The notes beneath the pieces are model-generated. The model had not been told where the DNA came from. It saw only the letters and a program-made list of their open reading frames with translations, and made no database searches. From Austropuccinia psidii (lineage: Eukaryota > Basidiomycota > Pucciniomycetes > Pucciniales > Sphaerophragmiaceae), in NCBI GenBank assembly GCA_023105745.1, contig JALGQZ010000012.1, forward strand, positions 46,087,035-46,151,034: DNA of 64,000 nucleotides, in the 5' to 3' direction. Positions 22,974 to 35,191 of the stretch are shown one piece after another. Each line of letters starts with the position of its first letter. The stretch's first letter is position 1. The position numbers were made by a program, and so were the translations under genes.

Positions 22974-25900
22974 ATGGGATATACAGCTGGAAAATCAAAT
23001 ATAAGTATTGTTATGGTTGATAACCAAGAAGGCAAAGTAAGCTTGGATACAGGAGCATATTGTACCTGTGTTGGTAAAAGTTATTTAAAAACCATTGTTC
23101 CAGATTGGCAAGAAACACTTATGCCAATACAAGGTGTCAAACTTAGTAGTGCAAGTGAGAGCATGAAGCCCCTTGGAATAATTGATTTCACACTAATTTT
23201 TCCTCACCCCTCACAGTGTGTCAGAATTAAAGTACAGTTTGTAGTAATGGACAACTGTACTAGTAATCACTTCATACTTGGAAATGACTACTTGCTAATT
23301 TATGGTATAGATATCTCTAACCAAAAAGATAGATATTTTACCATAGGAGACAAAAAAAGACAAAAGTTTGGCTTCTTAAATAACAAAAAACAAATTACAG
23401 TTATTAAAAATGAAGAGAAAAGTCCAGAAAAGGAACTTTCCATATCTGAACAACTCAAAGAGGCAGAATTCAATCAAGAACTAACAGAAAAATTGAAAGA
23501 AAAAATGATTGACCTCTTATTTAAGTACAAAAATGCCTTTGCAACTGACAAAGAGCCACTAGGTTCCATAATTGGGCATGAGGTGGATATAATTCTTAAT
23601 GTGGAAAATCCTTACACACCTTTACTAAGAAGACCTGCTTACCCAGCTAGTCCAAGGGCTAGAGAAGCCTTGGAGGTACAAATTAAAGAATTAATGGACC
23701 ATGGAGTATTAAGAAAAGTAGGACATAATGAACAGGTAGAGGTCACTACACCTGTCATTATAACTTGGCATAATGGAAAATCAAGGATGGTAGGAGACTT
23801 CAGAGCCCTGAACACCTATACCATTCCAGACAGATATCCAATACCCAGAATCCATGAGACATTGACACAATTGTCACAAGCTAAGTTCATTACAGCGATG
23901 GATGCCTTAAAGGGTTTTCATCAAAATTTCTTAACAGACAATGCAAAGAAAATACTGAGGATAATAGTCCACTGTGGGATTTTTGAATACTTAAGAATGC
24001 CATTTGGCATAAAAAATGCAGCTTCCCATTATGAAAGGATGATGAATACCATATTTCCTGAAGAATTATCAGAAGGATGGTTAATTATCTATATTGATGA
24101 TATCATAGTTTGCTCAGAAACTTGGGAAAATCACCTTACAAGACTAGAAAGGGTACTACAAAAAATATTGCAAGTGAATATGAAAATTTCCTTGAAAAAG
24201 TTTCATTTTGCATATAGTGAGCTAAAGGCACTAGGACATGTTGTATCTGGACTTAGTCTAGGCATAGACAAGAATAAAGTAGCAGCAGTACTACTTAAGC
24301 CAACACCTCAAACCAAAAAAGAAATGCAATCATTTCTAGGACTTGCTGGTTACTATAGACAGCATATAAAGGACTTTGAAAAAATCACCGAATCCTTGTA
24401 TAAACTATGTGATCAACAAACAGTCTATGAAATGACAGAAGAAAAAGTCAAGGCATATGAAGAATTGAAAAATTTCTTAACAAATTCCCCATTTCTTCTA
24501 ATGCCATATTGGAAACTACCCTTCAAACTTTACAATGATGCTTGTGGAGAAGGACTGGGTGCTGCACTACACCAGACACAAATTATCAATGATAAACCAG
24601 TGGAAGGACCAATTTGTTTTATTTCAAGACAGATAAAGCCAACAGAATCAAGATATGGAGCAAGCCAAATGGAATGCCTCTGCTTAGTGTGGGCTTTAGA
24701 AAAATTACATTATTACTTGGATGGAACAGTATTTGATGTGATTACAGACTGTAATGCTGTAAAATCTCTATTAAATATGACAACTCCAAATAGACATATG
24801 CTGAGATGGTAAATTGCTATCCAAGAATATAGAGGAAATATGACTATTGTTCATAAATCTGGCAATATTCATAAAAATGCAGATGGGCTCTAGCAAATAC
24901 CCCTGACAATCCAGCATGGGTACCACAGGAAGAGCACCATATAGAAGGGATATGTGTTACAGACATTGGCCCAGAATTCTTTAACCAGGTTAAAGAAAGC
25001 TATAAGATAGACAAAAATTGCCATATCTTAAGCCAACTTATAATGAAAGACTGCAAAGACCCATCACTTTCATCAAAACTAGATGAAACATGGAAAAACG
25101 CATACGATGAAGGAAGATTCCACCTCCTTAATGGAATCCTTTACCATAGAACAAAACATACATGTGTTATGGACTTAACAGATAGAACTCTGATAAACAA
25201 TATTTTACATTAGTGTCATGATAGTGTTGCAGCTGGACATCTTTCAGAATACAGAACACTAGAAAGGGTGAAAACCTGCTCTTGGTGGCCAAATTGGAAG
25301 AAAGATGTTGCAGAATACTGCCAAACCTGTGACAGATGTTAAAAGGCCAACAGAGCCACAGGAAAGAAATTTGGAATGATGATCCAAATCCAAGAACCAA
25401 AATACCCCTGGGAAATAGTTCATATGGATTGGGTAACAGCATTACCCCCAGGAGGAGACAGAAGCTATAATGCATTCCTAGTATTAGTTGACAGGTATAG
25501 CAGAACTCCCATGTTCCTACCATGTCACAAAGATGACATAGCTATGGACACAGCCATAATGATATGGAATAAAGTCATTAGCCATACAGGCTTATTCCAG
25601 AATATTATAAGTGACAGAGACCCAAAATTCACTTCAGCATTATGGACAAATCTCCATAACTTGTTTGGGACAAAGTTATCATTCTCAACAGCTTACCATC
25701 CTCAAACTGATGGTTTAGCAGAAAGAATGATACAAAACTTGGAGGACATGATCAGAAGATTCTGTGCTCATGGACTAGAATTGAAAGATTCTGATGGTTT
25801 TACCCATGATTGGTGTACACTAATACCAGCCATTGAGCTGGCATATAAAACATCAATCCATTCTTCTACTGGAAAAGCACCAGCAATGCTAGAAAAAGGT

Positions 25901-26479
25901 TGGAATCCAAGACTTCCTTATGATACCCTCAAAAAGGACTTAGTGGATATACATCCAACAGCAAGCAGTTTTAAGATAATGCTTGACAAAGCAAGACACC
26001 ATGCAAACAAATGTATGCAAGATTATTTCAAATATGCAAAAGAAAGATGGGATAAAAGTCATAAACCACCTGACTTCAAAATAGGAGACTTGGTCCTAGT
26101 ATCAACCCTTAATTCTAATAACATAAAAGGCTAAAAGAAATTGAAAGATTCCTTTGCAGGACCATTTATGATAAAAGCACTTCATGGACCCAATGCTGTG
26201 CAATTGGAACTCACAGGTGAATTAATGAACAAACACCCAACCTTCCCTGTAAGTCTGATAGAACCTTACAGCTCAAGTGATAAGGAACTATTTCCACTAA
26301 GGAATAAACCCCAACTTGAAATACCCCCCTTGGAAGAAGGAGAGGAAAAGAAAATTTTGAAAGTCCTTAAAGAAAGAAGGACAAGAAACAAAAAAGAAAG
26401 AGAATACCTTGTAAGGTATCGAAATTCAACTCAAGAAGATGAATGGCTACTTGAGAAATATATAAAAAATTCTGATTAA
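22974..26479 (+). pseudogene. pol of element C, largely intact protease-RT-RNase H, integrase with stops
   Basis: Open for 612 codons to 24812. Aspartic protease [15 protein letters not shown] has an intact D-T-G. RT shows [37 protein letters not shown] and YIDDIIV. RNase H shows [28 protein letters not shown] and [12 protein letters not shown]. The first stop (TAA after RHMLRW) replaces a CAA Gln codon. A short deletion removes SRWA after NADGL. The integrase finger keeps CHDSVAAGH and CQTCDRC, with stops at 25212 and 25340. The core 25376-26134 has [14 protein letters not shown] and LAERM, the D,D-E triad. After another stop, 26141-26479 ends with the chromodomain-like REYLVRYRN and EDEWLLEK. 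The first ATG used here is only where the frame opens; native pol is fused to gag. Confidence 0.9.
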
Positions 26480-26627
26480 CTACTAAGAAGGTTCAGACAT
26501 GAAAGAAAACCTAAAGAATAGAAAAATAAAGCCTTATTGAGCTTCAAGACTAACAAAGTCTATTGAAGAGGTAGGAAAGTGGATGATACCCTAATTACAC
26601 ACATCAGATTGTGGTGAAATATTTTTT

Positions 26628-26639
26628 GGTGGTAGGGAA
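26628..26639 (+). other. Polypurine tract, element C
   Basis: GGTGGTAGGGAA, interrupted by T, directly before the 3' LTR. Element E has GGTAGTAGGGAA at 33412-33423. Confidence 0.65.
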
Positions 26640-28578
26640 TGTGAACCTTTGAGATATGACCATACCCAAAAAGGTCACAAGAAATATTTAAAATAATTAT
26701 ACATTGAAAATAATTACCTTAAAGCTACAAAAATGCCATAAATAGGCATAAAACTTGGTTTGACTTAAAAAAAAATGAATAAAAATTTGAAATAAACTAC
26801 ACCATTGGATTCCCCATGGAAAAATACACATAGACAATTTTTATTGCATATCTGTAAAGTCAATATATAATAAGTTATAAGTAATAATACCTTATAAAAA
26901 ACATAAATCCTAAATTATTCCAAATAAAAATGAAAAAACCTGTAAGATGAATGGTACCATTGGATTCTCCATGAAAGTACACACATTAAACAATTAAGAA
27001 GCTAATCTCCAAAGTCAATACTTAAGGAGTTAAGCTGAATATATGCACTTTTTTGGTCAACACATATATTCAAGGATTTTAGCTAATATCTTTTGAAATA
27101 TACATGATAGAGTGATGAACCAAAAAATAATGTCACAAAGTAATTACTTTAGAAATACAGAAATGAACTTTATTTCACAAGTTATAAACAAGGTTAAAAC
27201 CTGTAAGGGATTATTGATTAAAAACAATAGAGCTGTTGACCACTTTGTTGTGAAAGTGGTCCAAACTTAGAATAAAGTGGAAAGTTGGATTCTACTAGCT
27301 CATTCGTGAAGAATGATGTATTTTTTATTACAATATCCAAGGTATAACCCCTTGAAATCATGGTTTCAAGTTTAAAATATTAAATTTAAACAGAAAAGAT
27401 GAGTTACAAGAAAAATCATCAAAAATACAGTTTTGATTATGTAATGAAATGTGCTTGGCAGTTTAAAGAGGAAATGCTAAGCTATCAGAATCCACTCTAA
27501 GAATAGCTTTAGCATGCATAACTTAAAAGGTATTAATTATCAAAGTTTAAGCTCAAATTTGATCATTTATGATCACTCACTGTAATCTTATTTTAAGCTT
27601 AACAGTCATATAAGTGATAGAATTGATGAATACTATTAGATTATGATTAATACTGATAAAATAAACGAAGTTTAGGCTTCTTCCAAGCCTATGACATCAT
27701 CAAACTTAAAGTTACAGTGATAACTTTAAATAATGGCGTAATGATGAGGTAAGATGGTTTGATCATGATGTAATCATCACCAAACCTTAAAATATTGATC
27801 AATTCTAGTAGAAAGCATTGGTACACGTCTACTAGGAGCCTTCTGGACTCTAGGAGGGAGGTATTTACTATGCATAGAGCTCTTTTTACTTTGTTTTCCC
27901 CTCAGATGCTTACAAAACATTGAATCATTAAATAAAAAGGTAATTTCTTTATTCTTTATATATAAAAACTTTATATTATTAAAGACCAAAGAGAATCTTA
28001 TAACAATCTTCATATCTGATGTGATTATTGCAATTATTTAATTGTTTTGTTTAAATTTCTCTTAAAGAGCTCAATTCCACATAAAATCAAGAAAAATTGT
28101 AATTTCTCTTAAATTTTATTGTAACTATAATTTAAATAAGTTGTATTTACATTTCTAGGCGTAAAATTATTCAAAATTATTATATTAATCATTAAAAGTA
28201 GGTTATTTCTCTTATTATATTAATTTGTCTCTATTATTACTTTAATAATTCTATAATTGATATAAATAGTATTTATATTAATTTATAACTTTAATTTTAG
28301 CAATATTATTGTTATTAATTGTTTTTTATTAATAAAAAACAATTTTTTACGCCTTTATTATTTGTTGGTAACAATAATAAAGTGATTTTTAAATATATTA
28401 ATTATCTTATATTAATATATTTATTTTATTATATGATTATATTTATTCTATAATATAATTATTTTACACCATAATTACAATTATTTTTATCTTATTTATT
28501 TCATTTATAAGGACATTCATAGTACAATAAGTAAAATATTAGTAATTTTTACTTATTGTTTCATAGTCAAACCTTACA
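26640..28578 (+). repeat. 3' LTR of element C, shared with a downstream internal region
   Basis: 1939 bp, TGTGAACC...ACCTTACA. It is followed not by a target duplication but by TTTGGGGGCCTGGCCGTGAT, so it sits where a 5' LTR would sit for the sequence at 28579. Confidence 0.93.
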
Positions 28579-28765
28579 TTTGGGGGCCTGGCCGTGATAT
28601 TTACTCTAATAGACCTTTAAAAAGATTCTAATTGGGTTTATCCAATAATAAATTACAATTATAATCATAAAATTATATAATAATTTTATATTTATTGATT
28701 TTAAATACTATTGAGGCATTTGGAAAGCAATTGTACTGTCTTACACGTCATTTTTCACATCCCAA
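28579..28765 (+). mobile_element. Second family-II leader (tandem internal remnant)
   Basis: The primer-site block and about 185 bp that match the leader of element C (20041-20215) nearly base for base, including TTGAGGCATTTGGAAAGC. The match fades after 'ttttcacatcc'. This is what an LTR-internal-LTR-internal tandem leaves. The rest of this second internal region may be the piece seen at 33160-33423, with element D and a deletion between. Confidence 0.8.
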
Positions 28766-28946
28766 ATTTCCAAGTGCTAGTCCACTCATTTTCTCCCAAA
28801 GAGCCCCTGTGACATTAGATAAATTAACTAATAATTGGTTCTGTATTCTTTTATTTCAATTATTCATACCTAATTTAACTTATTCATATGAGTTATGACC
28901 CTTCAATGGCTTATTATCTTAATTATTTTTTTCAACTCTAAATTTT
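28766..28946. other. Junction sequence between the tandem leader and element D
   Basis: Unmatched sequence between the family-II leader and the truncated gag of element D. The gag frame runs out of homology at about 28946, so the breakpoint of the deletion that removed the 3' half of D lies here. Confidence 0.4.
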
Positions 28947-30327
28947 TTCCCATAAATTCCATATTATTGTATCTTCCTTCACCACTGAATGTTGGCCATT
29001 CCTCTAATCTTGGAATGTCTTTCAAATTACAAGCAGTATCCACTTCTGCATTACTTGAAATTGTATGATGTAAGTCATTATTCAAGTTTAGCACATTTCT
29101 GTCAAGAATTGGTGTGGACCTTCTTGAAAAAACATTCTTCAGTGATATATTATTAATACTTGATCTAATATCTTCTTTCAGTTCAAGTCTTGCTTTATCA
29201 CTTTTTTCCAATTGTTCCTGGAAAAGAGCTGAATTGTGGCCAGTTGAGTTTTCCAAGCTCTGAACTTGTATTCTCAATTCTTTCAGCTGTCTAGTTATAA
29301 AAGAAATAGAATTATCATCTGGTTGATTGAGTAAGGTAGCTTTAGAATCAATTATTGCACAAACTTGCGTCAAAGACAAGATATTGTCTTTATTCACATT
29401 TTATAGAAAAATTATGGTCTTTTGTGACTCTTTTACTTGTAAGATCTCTCTACGCAACTTTTTTTGGAAATACTCAAAATTATTAAGCTTTGCTAAAATT
29501 TCTTTATTACAAGTTTCAAAATGAGTTACAAGCTTAACAAGGTCTCCTTCTTTGGAAAGGATCAGTTAAATCTTTCATCCTCCTTGTTTTTGAACTCTAT
29601 CAGAGTTCTTGCCATATTGAACACATTGTCCATGGCTGTCTTCTGCTTTTTGGGGATTCTGTAATTCTGTGGGTAAGGCTTGTTCCACTTGGATTTTGCC
29701 TTTCCCTTTTCCTTTTTCTTGCCCTTCTTATTGCTCTTTGGGGGTTGCTTGTCCTTTTTTGGCACTTGTTGAGGCAGATTTTTTCTTGTGGAGGCTTGGG
29801 GAGCTTCCACTGGTCTGTTGTCCTTTGCTTGGGCCAACTTCTTCTTCTGGTCCTCTGACAACACGCTTTGGTTTTTCAACCAAGCTTTTATCTGTTAGAC
29901 TTTGCCCTTGCAAGAAATGGGTGTCCAACCCCTCAGAAATTCTTCTGTCTTTTCTGGGCCCATGAAATTCTTCACTTGAATATAAGAGTTCATTGGGCCT
30001 ATCCAAAGACTTGGCAGAGGTTCCCACTCCTTCTGCTTTTCTACCATGAACAAGTTCTTGCACTGAGACTGGTATATCTCTATTGTTGCCTTCTAGAAAT
30101 GATTCAGGTCTGACAACAAGAATAGCAGTTATGTAAGCTTCTGGACTCTCAATAAGAGTGTCAAAGGTGCCGGCTAACCTTTGGGATCTGGTGGAAGTTC
30201 TGGCATCCTCCATTTGTGTCTCTCCTCTGGGCTGGAATTCTTGTCTTTTGGATTTATTACTTGAATTTCCTGGTCCAGATCCATTTGATTGGATGCAGTA
30301 GTTGCTTCCACTTCTAGTAGGAGTCAT
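28947..30327 (-). pseudogene. gag of element D, truncated and broken
   Basis: ATG at 30327 gives MTPTRSGSNYCIQSNGSG and 199 open codons to 29728. The same frame continues past a few stops through QVEQALPTELQNPQ and the long helical region (LLNQPDDNSISFITRQL, SLENSTGHNSALFQEQLEK). It ends just inside the capsid-like domain with LEEWPTFSGEGRYNNMEF. Homology stops there. The overlap with the +1-frame gene covers about 29880-29562. Confidence 0.85.
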
Positions 30328-30492
30328 TTCACATCAATTTTGAAAAAAATGGAATAAGAAACAAATTTAATTCACCTTCTGGACCTTTGAAGGGTTCTTT
30401 GGTAATTAAACCCCTTGGTGCTGGGCTGGTTTGAATTTCATTACTAGATTCTGATGCCTCAGAGTCTGAAGAACATTCTCTGATGGATAAAA
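29562..30492 (-). pseudogene. Overlapping +1-frame gene of element D, broken
   Basis: Leader exon 30492-30376 follows 'acttttctctag' and ends at a GTGAAT donor in phase 1. The acceptor 'cctactag' leads to exon 2 at 30313, so the intron is 62 nt. The join reads PE-VEATTASNQMDLDQE, like element C. A TAG follows after about 45 codons. Further down, 29879-29562 is open in the same +1 frame: a Lys/Pro/Gln-rich stretch, then YRIPKKQKTAMDNVFNMARTL and IEFKNKEDERFN before the stop. This is the same ending as in the other elements. Confidence 0.5.
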
Positions 30493-31014
30493 CTAGAGAA
30501 AAGTAAAAGTACAAGTTATTTTCTCCAACAGTAAACAATAACTTATAAACTCAAATTACTAAATAAAGTTGTTTTAATGTAATTTATGGCAAATTATGTC
30601 AAAATGAAGAAAAAATGTCTAAACATAACAGAAAAAATATTTTTAATAAAGATTTTTAATTTTTTTATTTGATTTTGTATTTTCTTGAAAGAAATAATAA
30701 GTATGCAATTAATAAGTTATTCATCAAAACTGTATCATTATTCACTTTATACTAGAATAACTCAAAGAATAAATTTCAAGTCTATGATGTGAAAAAGCCA
30801 CTGGTTAGACAAAAGAAATTTATTCCAATTCACTCAATAGTATATTGTTGCAAATAATATTCTTAAGAAAAAGAAACTATATTAATATTATAAGGATTAT
30901 TTATAAGCAATAAGTCCCAAAAAAAGCCAATATTAAGATAAATATGGCAATTTTGGGTCAAAAAAGAGTAAAATAAGGTCTAGAATATGATTTATGTCCC
31001 AAAAATTGGTTAAA
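30493..31014 (-). other. Untranslated leader of element D
   Basis: AT-rich, between the primer-binding block and the leader exon, with no open frame. Elements A and C have similar but shorter leaders. Confidence 0.6.
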
Positions 31015-31034
31015 ACCATGGCCAGGCACCCAAA
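31015..31034 (-). other. Primer-binding site candidate, element D
   Basis: On the minus strand TTTGGGTGCCTGGCCATGG follows the LTR end CCTTAAA. It matches the family-I and family-II blocks at most positions, so all three families probably use the same tRNA. Confidence 0.6.
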
Positions 31035-33159
31035 TTTAAGGTTTTTCTATTAAACCCTTAATAATAGTAACAATATCAAGAGTACTATGACTGTCCTCAT
31101 TAGAAAATTATAATATAACAAAATATTATAGCCACAAATTAAATATAATTATTAAAAAATATATTCAATTATTCTTATATAATACAATAATAAAAAAGAT
31201 TAATAATCATAATAAATTATAATTATTCTATTATTGTTCTAGTCACTGACAGGTGTGTAAAGCTCTTAATGAGACAATTACACATGGAAAATATAAATAT
31301 TTAACCACTTATAAATAATATAAATATTATTTATAAAAGGAAATTATAACACACCCTGTGCAGATGAAATTCTTATAGAGAAATTCTATATAAAAAAAAT
31401 ATAGAATTTTTAAGAAAAACTTACTTATAATATATATTTAATACAACAAGTCAAATACAACAGTTATTATATTAAATAATTATTATAAGTTGAAAACACA
31501 CCAAACATCAATATTTTAAAATATAAAACAACTTTCTATGATAATAAATATGATTAAAGGAGTTTTTAAGAGGAATTTGTGTATTTCAAAAGATATTTTA
31601 AAGACAATAATTTTATAAAATAAAATATATTATTTGGTGATTACAACAATAATCTGAATTACATGATTTCAAATCTTGAAATTAAAGTTAATAAAGAATA
31701 AAAGAACTTAAGAATTACTTTAATAATAAGATCTTATATGTAATAAACCTTGAGCTGTTTAAATGCCTAATATGATTGGATTGGATTGGATTTATGGACA
31801 AAAACATTGATTAATAGACTCTTTTTATGTCTACAGAGCAGCTCTCATGATTCATAATGAATATAGAGGGCGTTCACAGGTCAAAAATGAGAAACCATGT
31901 TTAAAAATAAAGTTCTTAACTTAAGGTAACTTATTTTTAATTCCAATTTAGGGTTACAGGTGTTATTCTTAACTCCAAGTAGCTTTAGTCCTCATTTAAG
32001 TTAATTATTACAAGTTTTAATATAAAGAAATATTATTTATATTAACGTTAATCACATGTACAGCTGAAAAATAAAGTTTCAAGTAAAAATCTCTTCAACT
32101 CAATTTTTAATTAATTTTTAAAGAAATCTTAATTTTCTCCAGGTATAATTAACAGAGTAATTTTCCAGGCTAATTAACAATAAAGCCTGTTTATAAAAGA
32201 TACTTAAAATTTGATTTATACACAGATAACATTCAATTGTAAGCTGTGTGGAACATTCAAGAAAATCCATTGGGATTTGGATTTTGAATGAATTTTTGAA
32301 GTTATTGCTATTTTTCCATGTAAAATAGCAATACACACTAAAACTTAACTTTTTATAAGGTTTCAACTCTTGTAAATTTAACGTTTTAAACTTATTTAAG
32401 CTTTGACAGGTCTTAAAACTTCAATTTCAAGCTTTCATATTGGGATTTACCCTTTGGCAGCTTGAAACTCCTGTCCAAATTGGCATAGAAATGGTTTAAA
32501 CTTTAAGGTTGGATCAAAGTCTAATCTTAAAGTTTAAATAAGGTTGAAAATACTCCAATACAGGTGCAAAACCTTAAATTAATGCTTTCAGATCCACAAA
32601 GTTGGGTACCCCAGCTCTGTTTGGTCTTTTTCCTTTGCCCCACCTTTTTGTGTGGATTTTGCCCTTTTATTTGTTTAAAGCCATACTATGGCCTTAAATA
32701 CTTTTCAATTGAGCCCACACAGGATTTACATCCTGTATGGAAAATCCTTAGCCAATTCAGTAAATATATACAACACTTCAATTTTAACTAAAATTTTGGT
32801 ACATTTGCATAAACTTTATGCAAATTTAAATTTAAGCTTATTTAAGCTTGAATACAAAAAATTTCAAAAAATGTTAAAAAAGTTACATTAGGACTGTGAG
32901 ATTCTTAAATCTTCCAACAACTTAAGAAACAAGCATTTTTGGGTATAACACCTCATGGGTGTACCCTAGGTTATTTTTTAGTTTAGAATCCAAAAATTTC
33001 ATACGAATTATAACTTTGTCTATCCAAACAAAAGTTATACTTATTCTTTGTTATTTTTTATTTTAATTTCAACTGAAAAGATTGTTTAAGACTAAATCAG
33101 CTGTATATAAAGTTATTTGTGGCCTTATGGGTATGTCATATATACCTCACAGGCTCACA
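31035..33159 (-). repeat. 5' LTR of element D (family III)
   Basis: About 2125 bp on the minus strand, starting TGTGAGCCTGTGAGG at 33159 and ending near 31035. The first bases resemble the family-I and II LTR starts, but most of the sequence is unrelated. No second copy is in the window, so the right edge is fixed by the junction with family-II pol at 33160 and the left edge by the primer block. Confidence 0.75.
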
Positions 33160-33423
33160 AGAGGACAAGAAACAAAAAAGAAAGGGAATAACTTGTAAGT
33201 TATAGAAATTAAGCTCAAGAAGATTAATGGCTACTTGAAAGGGATAAACCTAATTCTGATAGTCTATTGAGGAGGTTTATAAATGAAAGAAGACCTAAAT
33301 AATAGGAACATTAAGCATTATTGAGCTTCAAGACCAAGAAAGTCTATGGAAGAGGTAAGATAGTGGATGATCCCCTAATTAGCTATATCAGATTGTGGTA
33401 CCATCTCTTTTGGTAGTAGGGAA
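33160..33423 (+). pseudogene. 3' end of pol of element E (family II)
   Basis: From 33162 the frame reads RTRNKKERE, stop, LVSYRN and EDxWLLERDKPNSDSLLRRF, matching the chromodomain-like tail of element C. The 3' untranslated stretch and purine tract (33412-33423) that precede the LTR are also recognisable. Three in-frame stops show decay. Everything upstream was displaced by element D or deleted. Confidence 0.8.
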
Positions 33424-35191
33424 TGTGAGCCTTTGAGATATTACCACATGTCCAAAGATTTCACAAAAAAACTTTACAAAACTTATTTTAACAATAATAA
33501 TTAAAGTTATAGTCTCAAAATAAGTAAAAATTACATAAAAAGGCATAAATTCCTGATTATTTCAGAAAAAAAATGAAAAAAGACATGTAATAAAAATTAC
33601 TCCATTGCTTTTCCATCAATAACTAAACATATAGCATTTTGATGTCAAGTCTGTAAGGTCAATACTTACGGAGATAAAATGATTATATGCACTTTTACAA
33701 TCAGTGCATATATTCATGGTTTTTATCTTAGATATTTTGGAATATTCATGATAAGGAGTTGAGCCCAAAATAAATTTACCACACATTAAATGTAAGAATA
33801 CAGATATAGGCTTTATTTGACAAGTTATTAACAAAGCTAAAACTTGAAAGGGCTTGTTTAGCAAAACAGCAATAGCTGTTAACCAATTTAATTTAAAGAT
33901 GGTCCAAGCTTTAATAAACTATATATTCAGACTCTAATGGCTCATAAGTGAAGAATGATTTAATATTAATCATTATACTCAAGGTATAACCCCCTTTAAT
34001 CGTGGTTTGAAGCTTAAAATAGTGGAGTTTGACAGAAAAGATGAGTTACAAGAAAAATTATCAAAAATATAGTTTTGATGACGTAGTAGAATTGCCTTGA
34101 GGGCTTAATAAGGACATGGCAAGCTATCATAATTCACTCTCTGAATTTTTGTAGCGTGAATAACTAAAACGTTATTGGTTATCAAAGTTCAATCTTAAAA
34201 ATGATAATTTATGATCACCATCTTTAATCTTGTTTTAAGTTGAACAGTTAAATAAGCAATTAAACTGGTGGATACTAGTACATTGGTACAAAAACTAATA
34301 AAATACAAATAGTGAAACCTTTTTACAGGCCTATGAGGTCAGAAAACCTAGATTTACAGTTATAACTCTAGACACTGGCATAATAATGAGAGAAGAAGGT
34401 TTAATTATCATGTAATCATCACTAAGCCTTAAACTACTCATCAATTCCAGTTGATAACATCAGTAAATGTCTACTAGAAGCTTTCTGGACTCTAGGAGAG
34501 AGGAATTTCACATAAATAGAGCTTTTTTCCTCCATTTCCCCCTCAGACACATCAAAAACACTAAAAAATTAATTAAAAGGGAGTTACTTTATTCTTTATA
34601 TATAACACTATTATATTATTAAAGACCAAAGATAGGCCTTGTAGTAATTACCAGCATTGATGTGGTTAATCCAATTTTCTATTTTTTTGTTAAATTATCT
34701 TAAAATTGTTAAATTTTTAATTCTCTCTATTTTTTATTGTAAATACAATTCAAACAAGTTGTATTTATACTCTTAGGTGTAAATTTATTCAAAATTATTA
34801 TATTAAGTGTTAAAAGTAGGTAATCTTCTTTTTATTATTATTTTAAGGAATCCTTTTATTAACATAAATTGTATTTATATTAACATATAGCTTTGATATT
34901 AGTAGTATTATTGTTATAAATATTTTTATTATTAAATAACAATCTTCCATGCCTTTATTATTTGTTGTAACAATAATAAAGTGCCATGAATATATCAATT
35001 ATCAAATATTAATACTTTTATTATATTATTGAATATATTTGAAAATATAATTATTTTTGTGCCAAAAGTATAATAACTCTTTATTATTATACTTGTTTTT
35101 AATATTATTACTAATTTAAATTTGTAAATTCAGGGTAAAATAAGTAAAATATTAGCAATTTTTACTTATTGTTTCATAGTCAAATATTACA
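33424..35191 (+). repeat. 3' LTR of element E (family II, diverged)
   Basis: 1768 bp, TGTGAGCCTTTGAGAT...AAATATTACA. It aligns along its length with the LTRs of element C but is visibly more diverged and has deletions, so E is older. It keeps the CATAAATAGAGC promoter block near 34512. No target duplication partner can be identified. Confidence 0.85.

Larger units (their letters stand above)
18109..28578 (+). mobile_element. Ty3/Gypsy LTR retrotransposon C (family II)
   Basis: 10.47 kb with LTRs 18109-20040 and 26640-28578, a primer-site-like block after the first, gag, pol and a purine-rich tract before the second. The coding part is the best preserved in the window: protease through RNase H is open for 612 codons (22974-24812). 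No target duplication is visible. The base block before the first LTR is GGATA, while the 3' LTR is followed directly by another primer-binding site and leader, as if a second element shared this LTR. Family II differs from family I in LTR sequence, but its pol proteins align throughout. Confidence 0.95.
28947..33159 (-). mobile_element. Ty3/Gypsy element D (family III), 3'-truncated
   Basis: On the minus strand: 5' LTR 33159-31035, primer-site block 31034-31015, leader, leader exon 30492-30376, gag from 30327, then an abrupt end at about 28947 inside the capsid-like domain. Pol and the 3' LTR are missing. The LTR abuts RTRNKKERE-type pol sequence of a family-II element at 33160, so D inserted into that pol gene and a later deletion removed its distal part. 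Confidence 0.85.
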
